Of a stretch of 64,000 bases of DNA, positions 26,571 to 38,700 are shown in pieces. The position numbers and the translations under genes are program-made. Each line of letters opens with the position of its first letter. The first letter of the stretch is position 1. Source of the stretch: Rotaria sp. Silwood1 (taxonomy: Eukaryota; Rotifera; Eurotatoria; Philodinida; Philodinidae); NCBI GenBank assembly GCA_905250075.1, contig CAJNOP010000327.1, positions 99,186 to 163,185 of the forward strand, given 5' to 3'. The notes beneath the pieces are model-generated. The model saw only the letters and a list, made by a program, of their open reading frames with translations. It ran no database searches and was not told where the DNA came from.

Positions 26571-27190
26571 GAGGGAACATTTTCAATTGTCAAATCCATT
26601 TTGAGTTCGGACTTTGTGCATAAGATAGACCCCAGTAAGGTATGAAAAATTTCAAAAGATTAAATCCACTTAGGTCTTAGGTCCAGAGTTATAGGCACTT
26701 TACTGAAATTTTAGTCTATGGCATGATATATACCGACAAATTGAATGATGGTATTTCGACCTGAAATTTTGCCCACAGAGAGGTCTATTGATGAGTGAAA
26801 TGTCCTGAAAATTTTAGCTAAAAAGAACGTTTTCTTCCCGAGATATTAAAGTCCCAAAAAACAGAAAATCCTAGCATCTTTTGTCGTATATGAGTCATTT
26901 TTGGGACTTTAATATCTCGGAAAGGAAACGTTCTTTTGAGCTGAAATTTTCAGGAGATTTCACTCATAAATAGACCTCTCTGTGGGCAAAATCTCAGGTC
27001 TAAATACCATCATTCAATTTGTCGGTATATATCATGCCATAGACTAAAATTCCAGTAAAATGTCTATAACGCTGGACAGAAGACCTAAGCGGATTTAATC
27101 TTTTGAGATTTTTTTGATACCTTATTGAGGTCTATCTTATGCACAAAGTTCGACCTCAAAAGGGATTTGACAGTTGAAAACGTTCCCTCG
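26571..27190. mobile_element. ~620-bp palindromic foldback element
   Basis: Two arms of about 300 bases are complementary with roughly ten percent mismatch and meet near 26885. Outer ends read GAGGGAACATTTTC on the left and the complement of CGAGGGAACGTTTTC on the right. TA lies immediately or one base outside each end, which suggests a Tc1/mariner-type origin. No coding capacity. A more diverged stretch resembling one arm is at about 27880-28080. Confidence 0.75.
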
Positions 27191-27350
27191 TTAGTAGGAC
27201 AAGAAAAATCCTAGAAGGTTTCATGTTCATGGATTTATCAGTGTTTTAGAAAATTTTCGACCTACTATCGATGTCGTAAGGTCAACTACTCTAATTTATT
27301 CTTTTCAAGAGTTATAAATATTTTCGACTAAGTAATAGCTGGTCAGTATG

Positions 27351-27497
27351 CTTTGTATAGAGTTTGGGATAGTCAATTAAACTGAGTTAATTGATAATGT
27401 TTTCTTTTTGTTTTACAATGATCTGACGTTGAAACGACAAGATTTAGAAAAATCACCAATCGACTTAATTTAGTGACCTAACCCAAACTCTATAAAG
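27351..27497. mobile_element. Small MITE with inverted ends
   Basis: It begins CTTTGTATAGAGTTTGGG and ends in the complement of CTTTATAGAGTTTGGG. Similarity continues inward for about 45 bases with mismatches. About 147 bases long, no coding capacity. Target duplication not clear. Confidence 0.55.
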
Positions 27498-27879
27498 TAT
27501 AGGTTAACCTGTACAGCTCGATTTCAACACTTTCAGAGCTTGTGTAGATCAATAGACAAGTCTCTTGGCTATGAATTAAGTAAATTAGAAATCATAGGTA
27601 GCATTGAATACTTTTTTTTTTCGAAAATCACTGGTCAACAATTACACCAAAAACTGACAAACCTATTTCAGAAGAGTTTTATTTCCTTCACATTTTGTTT
27701 CCTCAAATGGTGATAAACGTAGACTTTTTTATACTCGAAATAATTAGAAAATATCGAAGTACATTATATTTTGACGTCGACAATAGCTTTCAATATATTC
27801 GGAAAAATAAAACAATGGGATTTTGAAGTGAAATTCCATCCATGGATAGATCTAATAATTCTTAGAATATTCCTTTGTT

Positions 27880-28080
27880 TAGATATTGATTTTTTGAAAA
27901 AAAAGGCATTTCTCAAAATGAACGTTCTTTTTGGTTGAAACTGTCATGATATTATGAGCACAATCTCAAATCAAAACTTCAGTAAAAGGATTATAACTCG
28001 GCTACAGCGACCTATAAAGACGAACTCTTTCAAACTTGTTTCTTTCTTATGCACCCTAGTTTTTATGACCGGAGGTGGTG
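27880..28080 (+). repeat. Diverged copy of one arm of the 26571-27190 element
   Basis: The same order of short blocks (AACGTTCTTTTxGxxTGAAA, CAGTAAAAxGxxTATAAC, TCTTATGCAC) appears as in the right arm of the palindrome, with many substitutions. Recognised by eye only. Confidence 0.4.
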
Positions 28081-28887
28081 AAAGAAGAAAGGGTGTACAT
28101 TCTTCTCTAATAATTGAAAATTATTAATAACTACTATCGTAATATTTATTTTTGAGTTTTGTTATCAGGATTAATCCAGTAGACACTGTCAAGATATCTA
28201 CCTTAGTAATTGGTATATGTTATCAATTGAAAATAAAATAATATATAAAATTCAGACGACCAAACGTCATTTTCCTACTATTTTGGTTTCCTTAGTAACA
28301 TCCTCTAGGAAAATATACAAAGTGCATAGATATGTTAAAGAAAATATTTATTCGATAAAATGTGAGTTGATAATGAAAGACGATAGGTTTTCTTTTGTCA
28401 ATGTCGAGCCACATGATAAAATATAGGCTTGAACCTCCCTCCATTTTTCATCATAATGTTTATTCTATAATCTTTTTTTTTCTTCTTCTTTAAGTTCTAA
28501 ATTTATATATAAATGATTCTATTTTAGATTTTGCCTGTGTTCTTTTTTTTTTATTATATCGAACGAAAATAATATGATAAGAAAAAAATTTATTATTCAT
28601 TTGTAGAAATTTTATTTGGTAAATAGGAATTTTCCTTTTTTTGTTTTGTTTTGTTTTCTAGTAAATAATTATTTATTTTTTTTTTTCAGTTCAATCTTTA
28701 TTTATTGATTCATCGTTGAGTAAAAAAAAGAAAAAAAAAAAAAAGAAAAACAAATTTTCTTATTTGTTTAATATATATCGTTGATTCATTTTTAATATTA
28801 GTTGTCAAATTTGTGTGTGTTCCATTTGTTTCGTGTGCCATTCTAATTTTGCCACGATCCAAATGTACTTGCTGTTGAGTTTTGGCG

Positions 28888-31463
28888 ATGTATGGTAGCA
28901 AACACAGAACAACAGATGGGTAAATTTTTCTTTTCTCAAATTATAATATATATATCATAGTGTTAATTTTTACTAGTCTATATGAAACCCGAAAAGATGG
29001 TAGCGGCTATTCGGTAAGTATTTATTTACGTAAATAATTACGTATAGATTGTTATCATAGAAAAAAGAAGTACATAGAGACCTTTATTTATTTAGAATAG
29101 CCTGAAAGTTTCAATCAAAAAGAATGTATGAGTTCGAGTTTTGTGGGAAAATTCATCATCTCAATATAGAAATATTCTTTCTGGCTATAACCTTCAAGAT
29201 ATGCTAAGAGTTATTAGATCTATCTATAAGGCTCAATTACAGAACAAAGTGTACTTTATTTAATTTTTCATATGTACTAAATACTAAATTTGAAAATTTA
29301 TAAAAACAATCATCGTCATTATATTGATCATTATGGTTTTAACTACGCAAAAAGAACTAAATTTATTACTTTTAGCTATTCAGAAGAAAAAAAAGAATCT
29401 GTATATAAGAAATACATCGTCATAGTATAAAAACTAATATAAGTGTCACAGATATATATAATGAGTCATTACTTTCAGCTGTCACCTTTTTAAAATAGAA
29501 CTAGTTGTAACGGATCATCGCTTTGATATAATCATAGCCTTAAGATATAATAAATATCAAAAAAAAAAAACAAAAAATTTTTAATTTATTATAGTCAACA
29601 AAACGAGAGTCGAATTTACAAACACATGGATTTAATGACGAATCATCCAATCATCGAAAATATATTCGAACACAATGTATTTTTTTTTTCGTGGCAAAAA
29701 ACAAAAAGAATGTTTGTTCATTTAGCTTCTTCCAATAATCGAACTGTGCCATCGTCATCATTTTCTCAGCAGCAACGTCAAAATGGTGACAAAGATAAGA
29801 AAACAGTTAAAGATGTATGTAAATTTTTCATTTATATCATATATATTGAAAGTTTTTTTTTTAAGGCAAAAAAGCCGCTACGTGTGTTTGGTGATTGGTC
29901 AGAATTTAAAAGTTCAACAGGCAAAACATATTTTTATAATTGTAAAACAGAAATTTCTCAATGGGAAAAACCAAAAGGATGGCCAATTGATGAGTAAGAT
30001 AATTTTTCATTTAGCATTTAAAAAATAAGGATTTTTTTTGTTATTCAGAACAACATCTTCATCTATTCGATCAACTTCAATATGTCCTTCTACTGATCGA
30101 ATTAAAAAAGGTTTTTTTTTATTTATTTTACATTATGATTTTTTATTTTTGACAAAATAGAATCAAATAATTCACCTACAATTCGTTCTCGATATAAGAT
30201 GGATGAATCATCAGAAAATTTTCGTTATCAACAAAAAGATATACTTATTCCTAATTCTAATATTAAATATGAACAAAATGGTGATATACATTCTCATATA
30301 ACAAATAATCTAATAAAAGAATCATTACAATCTAATGAATCCTTTAGTACAACTTCAAATATTCATTTACCTAGTCCAAGTATTACAAAAAAAAACGAAT
30401 TTATTTTAAATATATGATGGATAGACTTTTTTTATTTTTTTTTGCCTTAGATGATGATAATTCTCGAATGTCATTTTCATCGACAAGTAGTAAAGAGTCA
30501 ACAACTATAAACATTTCGGATCGAAATGGTAATGGTAATGATAATAATGGTAGTGTTTTACATGTATCATTATCGGAACCTGGTAAAAAATAAATTTTAG
30601 AAATGTAGAAAATTTTTATAGTGAGAATATAGGATAGTTGAGTTTATAATTTGTGAAGAAGAGTTTTTTTTACAAATATTCTAAATTTAATTGAATTATA
30701 TAGAAAATACTCATAAATTTTATCCTAAAACATGAACATATATATATTTTGGTTCTTGTTTGCTTTTTTTTTAAAGCTATTTCAGTATCTACCCCAGTGT
30801 CTGATATATTAAATAAACCTCATGAAAAAGATTCAATCTCTTTAAATGGTAAAAAAACAATTATCTCTTTTAATATATATATATATATTTAATAAAATAT
30901 AATTTCATATTTAGGAAATGAAACAAAATCTCCATCTACTCGAACAATTCTTCCTTCTATAACAACAACAGAACAAACGTGAAATATTCTATTTTCGTTA
31001 ATAAATAAATATATAAAGTAAAATTTCTTTTTTTTTTTTAGTACAGAAATCGAATCTCCTATTCCATCGATTTCTAAAATTGAACGTGATCAAGAAATTC
31101 AAAAATATTATCGTGGTAGTTTAATTCAACATTTAACTGATTGGCCATCAACTCAATTAGAAAAACAGGTTTAATAAAAAAGAAATTATTTCTTTTTATT
31201 GAATTTCTTTTTTTTTTTTTAGTGTTTAAAACTTTTTGATGATTATTATGGTTATAGTGCTAAAATGTCAACAGGATTTATTGAACTTAAAGCATTAAAA
31301 TCGAACTTTCGCGTACTTGAAATAAAACAAAATATTTTAAGACAAAGGTATTTATTTAATCATTTTTTGATAAAATAAAAAATTAATTTTTTGTTTTTTC
31401 TATTTAAGACTTCTTCGATGTCAACAACATATTAAAGAACGAGAAGATGATAAACTGTTATAA
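28888..31463 (+). CDS. WAC: WW-domain adaptor with coiled coil (WAC homologue)
   Basis: Thirteen exons (starts 28888, 28977, 29595, 29726, 29866, 30049, 30161, 30451, 30777, 30915, 31042, 31223, 31409; last codon 31461-31463) encode 407 residues. In vertebrates WAC recruits RNF20/40 to RNA polymerase II for H2B ubiquitination and also acts in autophagy and mTORC1 control. Three parts identify it. The N-terminus [19 protein letters not shown] parallels the vertebrate MYxxK...SDG start. The single WW domain (about residues 84-118: [27 protein letters not shown]) has both Trp residues. The C-terminal block starts at [20 protein letters not shown] and ends in the coiled coil [20 protein letters not shown], matching the WAC C-terminus. 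The middle is Ser/Thr/Asn-rich and much shorter than in vertebrates (about 650 residues). The exon 7 donor is chosen at 30380 because it alone keeps frame with a GTATT donor. A poly(A) signal is at 31756-31761. Confidence 0.88.
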
Positions 31464-32170
31464 TTATCCTTTCTTGTTTTTTTGGAGGGAAGGGGAAAGT
31501 CTTCTGTGTTTTTTTTTTCAATCTTTTCTCAAGCAGCAATGTGTATTAGCATGCACAATAGTGTTATTCTTAACGCGAATTTGTTCGATATTATTATTGT
31601 TTGTGTGTGTGTGTCAGATAAAATAAGAAATATCTTAACATCAGTAGTTTTCTGGCCGATTAAAAAAAAAATGATGCTGCATAGTGATGATCGGATTTTT
31701 CTTTCGTTTTGTTTCTCTATTTGTTCTTTCTAGAAAAAAGAAAAAAAAAAAATTTAATAAACTTTGACTCTTATGTATCGATGTGTTCTTCTTTATATTG
31801 TGTATCTTTGGTTTCTTTTTTTTTTTTTTTGTTGTTTATTCTTTTTTTGAAAAAGTTACACATTATATATATATATATATATATTTGAAAAATATGGTAC
31901 TTATGTACAATGATATGTTTTGATAGAACAAAAGATAAGGTAGTTAATTATTATTTTGTTATATAATAATAGATTTTAAGAGGAAAAAATATTTGAATAG
32001 TATTAGAATATGTAAGTGAATATCAATAGTAAGAATTTCTATTTGATATGAAAAATTTGAGTAGTATTTAGCAGAAAGAGGTTTTTTTATTTTAAATATG
32101 AAAATCATGATAGAAATATTAATTGATATTCAGAATATTTATTAAAAGGAAACTTAAAAACTATAATGTA
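31464..32170. other. 3' UTR and flank of the WAC gene
   Basis: T-rich 3' UTR with AATAAA at 31756-31761, then a perfect (TA)n run at about 31865-31884. No further gene. Confidence 0.5.
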
Positions 32171-32174
32171 TTAA

Positions 32175-32534
32175 CCCTTTTAGGCCCATGGACTCAGCCA
32201 CTGGATGAAATTTCTTTGAGATTCGATATTTAATATAAGCAGCGTGTATTATGGATATTTTCATTCAAACTTTTTAAAAATCTTTCAAGTCATTTTCGAC
32301 CCATACCCCCCTACGGGGATAGCAAGAAGTATTTTGGGCATTCCCGTGGGAGAATACAGGCGTGGGTCAAAAATTACCTGAGTGACCTCATTAGGGTTAT
32401 GAATCATATATAGATATATGTGTCGAAGTCTCTTCTATGTCATAGAGAAAACCGCTTCTCGATATCTTTTTGTATTCGCGAGTTATTCAAAGATCACGAA
32501 ACTTGAAAAATTTAGTACGGTGAGCCTGAAATGG
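32175..32534. mobile_element. piggyBac-like MITE
   Basis: The 360-base insert is flanked by TTAA on both sides (32171-32174 and 32535-32538), the piggyBac target duplication. The tips are imperfect inverted repeats: CCCTTTTAGGCCCA on the left and the complement of CCATTTCAGGCTCA on the right. The insert is visibly richer in GC than its surroundings and has no open frame, so it is non-autonomous. Confidence 0.75.
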
Positions 32535-32538
32535 TTAA

Positions 32539-33463
32539 TGAATTATAGACATATGCAAAAGAAATAATTTATATGTTTGAATCCTTGTTTTTTTTTACGA
32601 ACATTGAAGTGCATTCTATTTTTAAATTAGATAAGAATTATAGAGTGTGATTAATAATAGCAAATTCCAAGATCTAAATTATTTATATTAGATACTTGGT
32701 TTTCTTTTTGTTTTGTCATACTATAAAAAGATATTAGTACGTGTTCGGAAAGAAAAAGAAGAATGTTGATGAGATATTTAGATGAAATAACAGAAAGATG
32801 ACAACCTTCTATGAATCAACCGATAATAATTAGATATCAGACTAAAAATAATAAGAAACAACGAGTAAAACTTTATGAAAAGATGTCTGTTGTCTATTTC
32901 ATTTTTGTTTTTATTTATGATAAAGTGTAGAATAAATATATGTAAGAAAAAATTTTATTATTTCAATCATAGAAATTGAGTCAAAATATAACAAAAAATA
33001 TTTGAATAATTTTTATTGTTTATGATTAAAAATACTATTGAAAAAACAAACAAATTTTTTTGTTTATTATTTATATATGAGTTTTTAAAATAACTACATA
33101 ATAAATATCTAGGATAACTCAACGAAAAAAACATGTGTCTAGTTGTTTTTATGACTTATGTCAGTAATAATGTTACTTCTACATATTAAATAAGTAAAAG
33201 AAAAAAGACATGTCTCATGCTCAAGTTCTGACTTAGATATCTGGCGTTTGTCTTCTATAATTACCTTTGAATATTCTATATAAGTATAATCGTTAAGCTC
33301 TATGAATTTATGCATAATGGAAACTAGCCTGTCAGAATTTATTTGTTATACCACACAATCTACTATCTAAGATGAGTGTTACATGTTAATATTTTATAAC
33401 TATTCTTTATAATTATTCATAAAACATGTTTTATGTATATATTTTTAATATCTATTTTAGATA
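32539..33463. other. Non-coding 5' flank of SNAPC3
   Basis: AT-rich, nothing recognised. It ends in an acceptor-like TTTTAG three bases before the SNAPC3 start. Confidence 0.4.
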
Positions 33464-34691
33464 ATGTCAAATGATAATGATCGTCTTCGTGAATTTATAT
33501 CTTCACCTATTGATTTAGAAAAATTTTTAAATGATGCAATAAATTTAAAAAAACGTATAACATTATTTACATCTTCAAATACAATTGATGAAAATAATCT
33601 TAATCCTTTAATAAATATAGCTAAATCATTAAGTGATTATCATCATTATGAACAACAAGATGAAATAATAAGAATAGAAAATAATAATGAACAAGATGAT
33701 GATAATAATGATGAACAAGATATACATGATAAAGATGATGATGAAAATATAATATCAAGTACATGGCGTACAAGACGTAAAAAAGATAAACTTAATACAA
33801 CTATTTTAAATAATCTTAAAACATATCCAGCTTGTATTGAATATTTATATAAAGAATTTAGTCAATCACGTCCACATGCATCACATGATACAGCATTTTT
33901 AAAAAATATTCGTGAATCAAATCAATCATTATCAAATATATATGATAATAGATTTTTATTAAATTTACAAATATTTTTTCCTATTGAATCACGTGATCGT
34001 TATCGTCATCAATTAATGAATGAACTTATTTGTTTATCAACATTAACATTAGCACAAATACGTGATTCAATTGAATGTGTTAGTGATGAACAAATTCTTG
34101 GTGAATATTCTGAAAATCCTGATCTTATAAAAACAAATGGACAACGTGCTGGTGATGTTAATACAGCTGCTTGTTTTATAATTGAATCAATTATATATGA
34201 TGATTTACGTCGAACAAATATACGTTTAAGTGAAAAAATTATTGAACAAACAAATACAAATTATATACAAGGTAATACAATGGAAATAACAACATTAAAT
34301 GATCTTAAAATGATACAACTTGGAAAACCATATATTTATTTACATCAAACAAATTGTGAACATGTTATTATATTTAGTGAATTAAAATTACTTGAACAAG
34401 ATCAATGTCATGATTCAAAGTATAAAACAAAACAAAAAAAAAAAAATATTTATTTAAATTTTTTTTTCTATTCTTTTTAGTCTTTATCCATTATGTCGAA
34501 TGAAATATCATGGAAGATTTTCATATTGTTTTTTATGTAATGTTTTTTATGCTAAATGGCTTATTAGAGATTCACCATTAATACCTGATGATCCATGTTT
34601 ATTATGTGAAAGATGTTTTAAAGCATGTCACTATGATAAAGACGGAAATAAAGTTGGAAATTTTCTTGCATATCATTTTCCACAATTATAA
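33464..34691 (+). CDS. SNAPC3: snRNA-activating protein complex subunit 3
   Basis: Two exons, 33464-34419 and 34481-34691, encode 388 residues. SNAPC3 (SNAP50) is the DNA-contacting subunit of the complex that binds the proximal sequence element of snRNA promoters for RNA polymerases II and III. The C-terminal half is diagnostic. It runs ECVSDEQILGEYSENPDL, then LGKPYIYLHQTNCEHVIIF, then a Cys/His cluster: LYPLCRMKYHG, YCFLC, ending DDPCLLCERCFKACHYDKDG with final FLAYHFPQL. This cluster is the family's zinc-finger module and spans the intron. The N-terminal third is Asn/Asp-rich and poorly conserved, including an acidic stretch before TWRTRRKKDK. An AATAAA starts two bases after the stop (34693-34698). 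The acceptor-like AG just before the ATG suggests a leader exon or trans-splicing. Confidence 0.9.
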
Positions 34692-35703
34692 TAATAAATA
34701 AAAACATTTTTTTTTATATGTATAGTGAAAGACAAAAGATCATTTTTGTCGTTCTTTCATTCATAAATAAACGTGAATGTATCTGATTTTTTTTTCTTCT
34801 TTTCGGCTCTTATTTCTATAGGACGAAGAACTTGAAACTTCGTATTTGCGTTTTTTAGTGAGAACAAGTTTTTTTTTTTTTTATCATACACAATCAAGCC
34901 ACTCCCTTCAGGGTCATGTGTTTTCATGATGCGCTCGACAACATAAATGATCTACACGTCTTTTTTTTTTTTCTTCTATTCTTATTCTTATTATTTTGCT
35001 TTTATTTGGGCTTTTTTTTTTCTATTCGTTTGCTATCGCCTTTGTGGACGCATGATGTAGATTACACGCCTAAGCAATTTTCTTCGTTCTGTAGTTTACT
35101 GCTATTACCATTGCTTCTAAAGGACGTCGCCGCATTTTTTTTGCTTTTCTTTCATCAATAACAACATTAAACGCATAAAAAAAAGCAGCTCTTCTATCAC
35201 AATATGATGTTGCTTTTTTTTTTCGACTCTATCACCATCTCGCACAAAAAAAAAAATCCTAGTTTGTTTTAGAACATCGACATGAAGAACATTGTGTTAA
35301 AACAAAAGACAAAAAAAAAAGAAAGTTTAATACAAAGGTAGGTGCTTATATATATTATTCGTATATGAAATTCGTCACCAATGTAAACGAACGAAAGAAC
35401 TTGCCACAAAAAAGAAAAACGTAACACTAAAAAAGATTTAATGCTTGACTGCTTGCACGTGTACTATATTTCATTATGGTCTATCGACCCAATAAATACG
35501 TTGAGGTGTACATGGAAACATATGAATATTTGTGTGCTCTCCTCACCGTTATTACTAGACATTGAGTTTCATATATTTATATATATATGTCTATCTATGA
35601 TCAATTTTTTATTTATTTATACTAGATTTCATATTTGATAATTAATGAATATTTGTTGAGTAAAAAAAAAAAGACACAGTATTCATTAAATACTAGAAAA
35701 AGT
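34692..35703. other. Spacer between SNAPC3 and the nuclear receptor
   Basis: About 1 kb, T-rich tracts with somewhat more GC than elsewhere. Several short open frames have no family resemblance. It probably holds the receptor's promoter. Confidence 0.4.
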
Positions 35704-38700
35704 ATGATGAACAGATCAGTAAGTGAAGGTAAATAAATTAAAATTAGAGAAAATTACAATTAATTAATTATTGTTTTCTTTCTTTTTTTTAAAGTAATAA
35801 ACGACAGTCATAAGAATCAAACTGAATCTTTTGATCAACAATCAATGACTGATGATGAACATTATGTACAAAAACGAAAATCTCGTCGTATTCGAACTCT
35901 TATTAAAACTTCTGTTGAAGATATTGTTCATGATAAACAAATAGAACAAATTCATCATACAAGAAATATAAGACGAAATTCAGTTAATTCATTATTTGAT
36001 AGAAGACCATTTCCATTTGGACATTGGTATGTAATATTTATTTATTAATTATTTTATTTTATTTTATTTTATCTATTATAGTCGAGTTTGTATGGACAAA
36101 GCAACAGGTGCACATTATGGGGTACCTACATGTGAAGGATGCAAAGTAAATTTTACATTAAATATTATTTTTGTTATTAAACTCGACAATCATAGAATAC
36201 AACAGAGATTGATTAACATTTTTCTTTTTGACTATTATTGAGTATATAGTGTTTTTTTTTCCTTGTTCCGGGAAGGGTCACTGTGACCTACATGAGTACT
36301 CAGCAAGAGTTATACGAAATTATTTAGGTATTGTTAACTTAAAAAACAAAGGGAGTTCTATAATGTTAATTCTTTGACGTCGCCCATTTTCTATTCATTT
36401 AATTGGATAAGAAACTATTCTGTTGAGTAATATTTTTTCAAATAATTATTGTAAGCGAAATTTTTCATGGACAAAAAGAATCTTAAGAAAGAAAAAAACA
36501 ACATAAAAAAAAAAAAAAAACTAAAGAAAATATTTATTTTATAGGGCTTTTTCAAACGAAGTATTTTACGAAAAGAAAAATATCGATGTTATTTTGGTGA
36601 TGGATGCATAATTAATACTGATAATCGTAATCGTTGTAAATCATGTCGTTTTCAAAAATGTCTTAAAGAAGGAATGTCTGTTGAAGGTATAGAAATAATA
36701 TTTGAAACAAATATATATATATATGTATATGTATATTTATAATTATTCAATTATATTTAGGTGTTCGAATGGGTCGTATTCCAAAATTAGTTAAAGAAAA
36801 AGCTCTTGCTGAACATCATTTATCATCATCAAGTATAGAAAATGAAGATCCAAGTTCATCAATAGCATCAACATCACCATCATGTCGATCATCAATTAAT
36901 TCAAATAATTTAACATCAACAGATATAAATTTTGAACTAATTGATGAACCATTATTTTTGGATGATTTTGAATCTATATCTATTGATACACCATCAACAA
37001 CATCACCATCATCTCATAGTTATATTTTACCGGAAAATTTTACTATTGATGAAATAAAACATAATTCAAAAGAAAATTCATCAGTATTAAATCGTTCAAA
37101 TTTAATCAATTGTACAGTAAATAATGAAGAAAATTTTTCAAAAAATATTATTGAACGTGTTAAAAAACTTGTAATGAAATTAAATTATCCAATGACATGT
37201 ACAATATCTGATTATGAAGAATTATCATTTATTCGATATCTTCGAAAAAAAATGTTTGATTTATCTAATACATATGATGGTGGTACAAGACAGTTAGTAG
37301 AAAGAATGAACAATATGATTAATCATGAAGTAAATAAAATAAGAATTTGATTTTTTTTTCTTATACAAATTTTTTTTTAGATTACAGAATTTCCTGGTGA
37401 TCAATCATCTCTTCAAGATATATGGGTAGGATTGACAGGTAATTTTTTTGAAAATATATTCAAATTTTTCTTTTCAATTAATGATATATATATATATGTT
37501 TATAGACGCTATTCCATCTCATGTAAAAAATCTCATTACATTTGCTCGTGAGGTAATTATTCTTAAATTTGTTTTTTCTTTATACTAAATTTTGAATTCA
37601 TTTATATGTTAAAACAAAAATAAAAACCCCGAGAATATGACATTGTACGAAAGTATTTTTGAGTTGATTATCGGTAACAATGACAAGAAAACGATTAACG
37701 AGTAGTATACCAACATAAAAAAAAAAAAAGAAAAGTACTTTTCGGACGTGCAATCATGACTTTTCTTGGTTTATAAGAAGAAACTTCTAACAATAAAATG
37801 TAATAACTATTATTGTCAATTGATTATGCACGAAAGAACAGATGACAAAGAAAATTTTTTAAATAATATATGACATAAATAAAACATAATATCTCAACAT
37901 CTATTGATGCATGTTTTTTATCATAAAAAAAAAAATAAATAAATAAAAATAACATAGTTTTTTATCTTATTTAGATGCCAGCTATCAATGAAATTGAATT
38001 ATATGATTTTCATAAGATAATGAATAATCGTTTATTTGATTTTTGGCTAGTAAGTTTTTTATTATTTATTTTCTTTAATAAATTTAATTAAATGTTTTTT
38101 TTAGATTAAGCATGCACCATTAATACATAATAATCAATCATATATAATGTTACCTAATGGTCTTCAATATACTCGTCAATGGATGAATAAAATTATTGGA
38201 GAAGAAATGGTTGAAACTATGTTTGAATTTGCAAAAAAATTTAATGAATTAAATTTAACACAAGAAGAATTTGCATTAATATTTCCTGTTATTATTTGTA
38301 TTAAAGGTAAAATATTAGTAGAAACACTAAACAAAAAAAAAACAAGTTTATGTTATTTTTATTTTTGATTTTTTAGATAAAACTCTTAATGATCAAGAAA
38401 CTGTACATCATACACAATGTTGTTATTTATATGCATTATATACACAAATGTTAGCAACACGTACACAAATAGAAGCTAAAACAATATTTCGTAATCTTTT
38501 ACAGGTTTGATATTTTAAAATGTATAGAAAAAAAAATAATATTTTTATTGATTGAAAATAGATTTTAGCTTTTTTACCATTATTAAATGAATTACAAGAG
38601 AAAAAAGTTGGTTCAATTATTCGAGAAAGTAAGTTTAGGAAAATATTTATTATCATTAACTAAAATAATAATATCAGTGACATAGCCAAGGGGTAGGGCC

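Noticed and set aside
36276-36327. Exon-like segment (GGTCACTGTGACC... to TTTAG followed by GTATTG) in the receptor intron
   Set aside because: It is 52 bases long, so inclusion would shift the frame and split the zinc fingers. The neighbouring exons already join cleanly to give a canonical DNA-binding domain.
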